Source: Arachis hypogaea (taxonomy: Eukaryota > Streptophyta > Magnoliopsida > Fabales > Fabaceae). Taken from it: 64,000 bases of DNA. Under the pieces are notes generated by a model. The model searched no databases, was not told where the DNA came from, and was given only the letters and a program-made list of their open reading frames with translations. Each line of letters begins with the position of its first letter. Position 1 is the first letter of the stretch. A program made the position numbers and the translations under genes. The stretch spans positions 4,924,843-4,988,842 of the forward strand of contig NC_092044.1 of the NCBI RefSeq assembly GCF_003086295.3. Reading direction: 5' to 3'. Shown one piece after another: positions 59,001 to 64,000 of this stretch.

Positions 59001-59672
59001 AGGACAATGGTCTGACAGTCCCCTTGGACCACCTCGTAATCGAGTCTCCGGGAACTTTTCTACCCACTCCAAACTAACCAAGGCCCTGTCAATACGGCTA
59101 CAAGAACGTCCTCTGAACCAGGTGAACTTACGGTCAGTAATCGGCAAATCCACTAAACCCATGTCTTGTATCCAGTTCTTGAAATCCTCCGCCGACAAAG
59201 ATAAGCTATCAGTACCTCTCCTTTCTTCAACATGTAAATTCTCGTTAAAGTCCCCTATGAAACAACAGGGAACCTGGCATAAACCAGCTATGTAACTCAA
59301 CTCCTCCCACACAACAAGCTTCTCATCTCTAGCATGTGCACCATAAACTAATATAAAAGCACAATTAAAATTATTCTGCAACAAAGTTCCTTCAACACAC
59401 AACCATCTCTCACTTTTATAGCAATTTCTAACATAAAAAAAACCCTCATCCCATATTAGCAACAATCCGCCAGATGCACCAGTAGCCTCAACATATTCCC
59501 AACCAACACAACTATCCCCCCATATTCTTGAAATATCAAATCTAGTCACTGATGGTCTTTTAGTCTCTACCAAACCTAGCATGTTTAATCTATATTTTCT
59601 TTTTAGGTCCTTCACCATTCTCAGTTTCCCGTCACCCCTCAACCCCCTAACATTCCAAGAACTAATAATCAT
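56061..59672 (-). CDS. LINE ORF2: endonuclease, reverse transcriptase, zf-RVT
   Basis: Open for about 1200 residues with no stop. The APE-type endonuclease comes first (SWNVRGLRG, then GDFNENLHVEERRG and SDHCPLIVE, about residues 5-230). The reverse transcriptase follows (KAPGCDGYNMNFIKKCW, LRPISMVGCVYKVISK, RQGDPLSPFLFVLV, catalytic LQFADDTILFC) in the middle, then a zf-RVT region near the C-terminus (PPRVELFVWFVLTGRVNT, C-x2-C and H-H...C pattern). It primes reverse transcription at a nicked target. Start chosen is ATG 59672, whose ATGA overlaps the ORF1 stop; an upstream in-frame ATG exists at 59690. Confidence 0.93.
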   Translation of the reverse strand: MIISSWNVRGLRGDGKLRMVKDLKRKYRLNMLGLVETKRPSVTRFDISRIWGDSCVGWEYVEATGASGGLLLIWDEGFFYVRNCYKSERWLCVEGTLLQNNFNCAFILVYGAHARDEKLVVWEELSYIAGLCQVPCCFIGDFNENLHVEERRGTDSLSLSAEDFKNWIQDMGLVDLPITDRKFTWFRGRSCSRIDRALVSLEWVEKFPETRLRGGPRGLSDHCPLIVEDKRLRDGPRPFRSLDSWFTHEGFLRMVKEEWRGLQEMQFTDKLKALAGPLRRWHKDNFGDMDNKILLLEEEIKKIDDMVGDGAYDETVEARRKALVTCCSKWYVRKELHWKQMSRSRHARDIDKNIRYFHNIASARRRNNRVDALVINGRLIRNQARIKIAIRDFYKDLYHQEKSPLVGFRDGLVEKISEADALALEIQPTLEEVREAVWDCDSSKAPGCDGYNMNFIKKCWDEIGSEFTGAVLDFFQSSRLPADTNLTWVALAPKFTGAKEIKDLRPISMVGCVYKVISKMLVRRMRTIMPQLVGETHSAFVKGRKIHDGALIACKTVQWLKLRRKEAVIIKLDFQKAYDRVKWSFVDFVLQKMGFGRRWRGWVMECISTCSMSVLINGSPSKPFKMERGLRQGDPLSPFLFVLVVDVLHRMLGQAVRNRRISPLLIGRDQVELSHLQFADDTILFCPPEEETIKNYRRILRCFELMSGLSINFDKSSLIPINCDAQWVQRMCYVLGCKEASLPVKYLGILLGANPRLVKTWKPIIDKVEEKLSLWKAKVLNKAGKLVLMKSVLNSLPVYYLSLYKMPKAVAEKLISLQRRFLWSKEDGRNGVALVKWEVVQAPKKLGGLGVGDAMLRNTSLLFKWWWRFSKEDCPLWKKVVCSCNNLDPSVLLSSQVLPIKGGPWKDICQIQFKNQQVRQKMITGLAMEVGDGRGTRFWEDVWLRGGALKDQFPRLFSVSNQRGSVIGDCRFWDGAEWIWNFQWRRELFQWELNLVNQLHDVLRLVKLDYGSEDRVVWKFDKQGVFSTNSFLQVLQEDIIPEDITSYNFTKTIWKGLVPPRVELFVWFVLTGRVNTKERLSRLGVIHHEDVVCVFCNKNIEYSHHLFLGCDFSWQVWCAWLSFVGRLWSCPGTLKEHFISWTEISASKVERKRWLMGFCAITWNIWLERNRRIFQNKGKGVDEIIHMSFMNYKEWLGVDPFCC

Positions 59673-62020
59673 TTTAAATAAATACTGCACACCTTTTTTT
59701 GTGTTTTGGGCCTGCTTCGTCTAGCTTTTGCCTTCTGTTTTGCCAGTCTTTTCTTCCGAGCTATTTCTTCATTCTGTTGTTGAAGTATTGCCATAATATC
59801 CTCTTCTTCATCATATAGTTCAGCCCCTGACTCCGTTGCCAATTCCCAAACCCTTTTGTTTTCTGTCAGCTGCTCCTTCAATTTTGAACTCTCACTGTCA
59901 CTGACTTCATTGACATTTGCAATCTTTCTGTCCTCCTTACTATCCTTATCATCAATGAGTTCATTTTGGTCCTGAAGCTCTGGTAAAGTTCGGTGGCAAG
60001 TCGCTTCAAATTCAGGCGCTTTACAGTCATTTCGTTGCACTCCGTCACTGTTCTCATAAGAAGCATCGTTACAGTGTCCGTTATTCTGTCCCTCATCTCT
60101 ACCGTTAGACCCTCGGGCTCGTTCAGGCACCCCAACAACTATTAGTTTACTGCATCCTACCTCCATTACCAGATCTCCTCTACTCCTAAACTTCCTTCGC
60201 CTATCATCAGAATCCAATTCGGAGTCCTCAGCTGATTCACATGGTTCGGCTTCCATGGGGAGCGTCGGAATCGTCATCAGCCCATCACCGCCGCCTTCCC
60301 TCCCGGTTCCTCGCCGCTGCATCGGACCTGCCCTACCCGCCAAGACGTCGCAACCTCCAACTTCAGGGCATGGCCGTAGCCTGGGTCCCATGCCTCCCAC
60401 AATAGGGAGCACCTCGTGCGCGGCTGCAGCAGGGCACAACGCGTCTCCACGCTGTGAAGCAATTCCAACCTGACCCGTTCCCATGCAACTCGGCCCAGTA
60501 GCAGTTCCCGTGCCTCCATCATATTGCAATGAATTGAGTTTTGGTTCGTGGCCCAACAAGCGTCTGCTGCTGATTGTATCTTCGCTGGGCCCATGGCTGG
60601 ATTTTTGGCTAGCAGGCCTTGGACGTTCCTTTGCTAGCCCAATAGTCTTGCAGCAATAATTCCATGATACCGTTACTTCTGAATCCCCTTTTGTACTCTC
60701 CTCATATCCCAGTAAATCAGCTGAACCATGAATGCCAGAATTATGAGGATAATATGTTACTAATTTCATTTGATCGGGGCTTAAATATTCATAATTCCAT
60801 TCGTTCAAAATTTTTTCTGAAATTACCAATCTGTCCTTGTCTTCAACCTCCTCATACTGTCTCTCCATTATCACTTCTGCAGCGTGATCTGTACAGTTCG
60901 TCGAATTTATTGAGTTTTCCGACCACCTAACTGCGTCACCACAAGCTTTTGTACATATATTCTCCTATTGTTCACAACTGACTGCTTCGCCTTCCACAGT
61001 TCCTGCCTGACAATTCATCCCAAAAGTTTCACGTCCCACTTCTTTTACCAACACGTCAAAGCCACTGGTGCCAATCGTGATATGGACCCATTCATTGATC
61101 ACGTCTAACACACAGGTATCAATTTGGATTCGGCCAACACTAAAGGACTGGCACGATTCCGTCACTTCATCGCATCCAACCACCTCACCCCATTGGTTTC
61201 CTATTATACTAAATGTATCCACGGACCACGCATGCAACGGAACCCCAAAGCATTCCAACCAAACTCTTCGAGTCTCACTCTTCTCCGACTCATCCCATCT
61301 CCATACCCTATGAAACAACTGTAGCAAACTATTCATTTTGAATGTGTAAGCCTCCTCCGCATTCAGTAAACTGTCAAAGGTCAACAACACTTTATATGCT
61401 CCCATTTCTCGCACCTGAATGACTTGAGGAAAGTTCTTCGCAACTAATTCCTTCAAAGATCTATAGTCAATCGCTTTCGTCGTTCCACCTACTAGGCTTC
61501 TCTGCAACCAAACCAAGTTTTCTGTCGCCACCCCCACTTCCACCTTTTTTGTCCACCCATGCTTGTGCGGATCATGGAGTGTTTTCTCCTTAGTTAGATC
61601 TGTAGCAGCGGCCACTGAAACTTTCTGCTTCTCTTCTCCTTCTGGTGGTTGCTGACCTCGTGGCTGCACAGTGTTCATTTCCTTCACAGCAGACGTTCTC
61701 CGATATTTAGCCTCCCCTACGAATACTACCTTCCCTCTCAACCGCATCCGATTCATGTTTGCTATAGCTTTCAAGGCTCCTCCTTTCGTAGTATACCGTA
61801 CGAACGCAAAAATGTATAAGCCACCATGTTTTTGTTTCCTTGATAAGTATATGTCGTTTATGCGACCAGTCCAATTGAATAGTTCGAACAGCTCCCTCTT
61901 GGAAATGTCTTCTGGAAGATTATCCACAAATATTGAGTATGAATCGTGCTCTAAACGTCGATATTCTTCTCGGTTCCAAACTCGAGGATCTTTAACCTGA
62001 CCTATCCTTCTACCCCCCAA
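59669..62020 (-). pseudogene. LINE ORF1: RRM-containing RNA-binding protein, one stop
   Basis: The frame runs from ATG 62020 to TGA 59671-59669, 783 codons, with a single TAG at 60967-60965. An RNA recognition motif lies at residues about 28-105 (RNP2 IFVDNL, RNP1 YIFAFVRY). A DUF4283-like domain follows (LVAKNFPQVIQVREMGAY, RRVWLECFGVPLHAWS). After the stop the frame stays open to a basic C-terminus (RKKRLAKQKAKARRSR). ORF1 binds element RNA. Only the premature stop separates it from an intact frame; a separate ATG at 60874 would start the second half. Confidence 0.88.
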
Positions 62021-62117
62021 GTGTTTCCCAACCTCGCTCGCTCGCAGTTTCTCTCTCGCTCTCTCTCGCTCTCTCTCATCTCTAAATTTTGATGTTAATT
62101 ATTCAAAAAAGAAATTT

Positions 62118-62345
62118 AGTTATCATAATAAAAGAGTCAAATATTTTAATATTTTTATATTTTATAAGTCTTGTTATTTTTGTTTAGGTATTGATTTTAA
62201 TGCTCACATTCTGTTTTCTAAATAGAAATATATAAAAATAGTTTCCTTTATATTTTCTTTTCTTAATCTAACTTAAATTTGTATATATGATATCACACTC
62301 TAACTAAAATTAAGAGAATCCAGGATATGATGCATAACATTTTTT
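62118..62345 (-). repeat. Interspersed repeat, copy B (inverse of 29480-29872)
   Basis: Reverse complement of this block matches copy A. The LINE inserted into this repeat at 62101/55928, and similarity to copy A (gaat..ttcgaagat) appears to continue across the LINE at 55895-55915. Confidence 0.72.
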
Positions 62346-62780
62346 TTAAAAAGAGGCCACTTACATAAAGACACAAAAAATGTCTTTTTTTAAAGACGTG
62401 CATACGTGTTATAATATAATTGGACATCTTTATTAAACCGGTTAATAAATTATTTTTAATAAACCAGAATAAAATCGATTTATTATAACAAAAATAATAA
62501 ACCTAATTGTTCTTATTATAATTATTAGATTCGATTTGTTCCAATCAATTTACACAATATAAACCAAATTATATTTAAATTCTTCTATAAAAAATAAATA
62601 TATCCTTAATTTTTTATTTTACAGACATTTAAATTCCTAATAATTTAAAAATACAATTAAGTTTCTATAAAAAAAAATTGTAACCCTAACCCTTTAGGCC
62701 TTTATCCTTCCCAAGCCCAAATTTAAGCCTAACGGTGAAATAAATTGTAACCCTAATCCCTTCTGGGATTCTCCCAAGCT
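62346..62780. other. Intergenic/upstream region of the FAR1-related gene
   Basis: AT-rich to 62680; then two similar short phrases (gtaaccctaacccttt, gtaaccctaatccctt) at about 62690 and 62746 that may belong to the 5' UTR. They are not telomeric arrays. Confidence 0.4.
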
Positions 62781-62892
62781 CACTCGATCATGCTCAAACC
62801 TGGAAAGAAGGGATGTTCTTGGTAATACAATTCATCAATTCCCAGATTTAAAGTCGCAATCTTTCGAGAATTTACAGGAACTTACAGCAGGT

Positions 62893-64000
62893 AAAGTGGC
62901 TGCTAATCTTGAAAGCCCCAGGTCGAGAATTTACAGGAACTCACCTGTTGAACCTTATGTGGGACAGGAGTTTGAGTCAGAAGTAGAGGCACATGTATTC
63001 TACAATGCATATGCCACGAGTGTTGGATTCATCGTACGTGTTAGTAAACTCTCGCGATCAAGGATCGATAATTCTACTATTGGGCGGATTTTTGTCTGCA
63101 ACAAAGAGGGATACAAGATGACTGACAAGCGTGAAAATGTTATACGGCAAAGGGCTGAGACAATGGTTGGTTGCAAGGCAATGATAATGGTAAGGAAAGT
63201 AAAATCCGTTAGCTGGGTTGTTACATGTTTTGTAATGCTGCGTTTGTTTGATGAGACACAGACACTAATACATAGACATAGTGGTACACGTCCATCGTTT
63301 GTTTGCTAAGACACAGATTTTCGAAGGACACGGTTACACACAAACATACATAAAATACATGTATTTGGTGTCCTTCAAAAAAGATGAGACACGGAGACAC
63401 ATTGATGAGACACAAATATTTACTCTTTTATCCTTAATAATTTACTCTTGTCCTTATTCCATTGGTGATAATATAAGGATAAAATTGATATTTTGTTTAT
63501 ATTGTGTGTCTTGTCCAATATCACCAAACACAATAAAAAATTTGTGTATCTTTGTGTATATGTCTCTTTGTGTATTTGTGTCTGTGTCCATGTATTTGAA
63601 AGACAATAAACAAACGCAGCCTAAAGGAACACACACACCCTCTTGCTGGTCCAGGAGGTGGCAGAAGGGATTTCATCTACGAACAATATCCGGTCAGTTC
63701 TCCTTCTTCCATTGCTATGCACTACTAAATTAGTTATCTTCACAGTTACTTCATGCCAGATTGATTAGAAATGACAAATTGGATGGATCATGATGTCACT
63801 ATTAAGCTAAATGTTGGAGATTAGCATCAGGCTATTTCAGAATGAAGTTTTTCAGGATAATATTGGTTCCTTTACATGTTTTCAGCTTATTTTCCCCCAC
63901 TTACCTCTTTGTTTTCTGATACTATTTTCCAGGGCGAATGGGATAGAATTCGGGAATTAAATCAGCAGTTGACAGCAGAGAAAAAGAGGTCTGTCACCTA
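62893..64000 (+). pseudogene. FAR1-related (FRS/FRF-like) gene, 5' part, split by a MITE
   Basis: FAR1-related proteins are transposase-derived transcription regulators. The exon to 63235 encodes a FAR1 DNA-binding domain (PYVGQEFESEVEAHVFYNAY, RRSRIDNS-like region, VCNKEGYK, then SWVV at its end). A 386-bp MITE interrupts it. The frame resumes at 63625 (KEHTHPL, GRRDFIYEQYP) to a donor at 63693, and a next exon starts at 63933 (EWDRIRELNQQLTAEKKRS) and leaves the window. The start is unclear: no ATG lies in frame near 62893 and the same frame is open upstream to about 62780, so an earlier exon is likely. If the MITE is not spliced out, the reading frame stops within it. Confidence 0.75.
63236..63621. 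mobile_element. Tourist-like (PIF/Harbinger) MITE inside the FAR1-related exon
   Basis: It is 386 bp, with 3-bp target duplication TAA at 63233-63235 and 63622-63624. Ends TGCTGCGTTTGTTTG and the inverse GGCTGCGTTTGTTTA match except at the first base and the last. The 3-bp TAA duplication and GC(T)GCGTTTGTTT-type ends fit Tourist-like MITEs. The interior is rich in gagacac/gtgtctc phrases. Confidence 0.85.

Larger units (their letters stand above)
55929..62100 (-). mobile_element. Full-length L1-type LINE retrotransposon
   Basis: A 17-bp target duplication, ATTCAAAAAAGAAATTT, flanks it exactly at 55912-55928 and 62101-62117. The element reads on the minus strand. The 5' end has a (GAGAGC)n-like leader (62040-62085), ORF1 62020-59669 and ORF2 59672-56061, and the 3' end has an A tail (plus-strand T run 55926-55935). 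At 6.17 kb with both ORFs and long matching duplications it looks like a recent full-length insertion. Confidence 0.95.

Noticed and set aside
57691..59295. Plus-strand ORFs of 60-180 codons within LINE ORF2
   Set aside because: They are antisense shadows of an intact 1200-residue reading frame.
62690..62765. Telomere-like CCCTAA phrases
   Set aside because: Only two imperfect occurrences, not a tandem array; more likely 5' UTR sequence.

Overview
The window looks like nuclear DNA of a legume, most likely a peanut relative (Arachis). This is inferred from AT-rich intergenic DNA, plant introns and the kinds of transposable element present; no species marker is visible. Most of the sequence is transposable elements nested in each other. 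The apparent host genes are three F-box/LRR paralogues and the start of a FAR1-related gene.

Layout. 1-2955: 3' end of a Tat/Ogre-type Ty3-gypsy element with a spliced antisense extra ORF and its 3' LTR. 2955-8100: AT-rich DNA with a 1.34-kb Mutator-like non-autonomous element (6389-7732, 9-bp target duplication). 8112-10745: F-box/LRR gene 1 (minus). 11312-12240: deleted LINE derivative. 13.2-21.0 kb: an apparent old tandem duplication whose second unit is split by a hAT-like MITE (15039-15849) and a 3.8-kb LTR-like element (15948-19770) carrying a broken PP2C fragment. 22995-29060: complete Mutator-like element with long TIRs, palindrome arrays, a dead MURA transposase and a broken plant-mobile-domain gene. 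29480-31515: an interspersed repeat, an Athila-type LTR fragment and a half copy of a CAATCGATTG-rich element. 34.1-36.5 kb: F-box gene 2 (plus). 36789-47121: full-length SIRE-type Ty1-copia element with 1886-bp LTRs but no integrase. 47358-48710: second CAATCGATTG element, with about 270-bp TIRs. 48.8-52.6 kb: F-box gene 3 (plus). 55929-62100: full-length L1 LINE (minus) with 17-bp target duplications and an open ORF2. 62.78 kb to the end: 5' part of a FAR1-related gene broken by a Tourist-like MITE.

The three F-box genes share three coding exons at matching positions and so arose by local duplication. Genes 1 and 3 also share an upstream exon whose differences are nearly all synonymous in one frame, which suggests it descends from protein-coding sequence. 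The elements do not form a pathway; their nesting gives a relative order of events.
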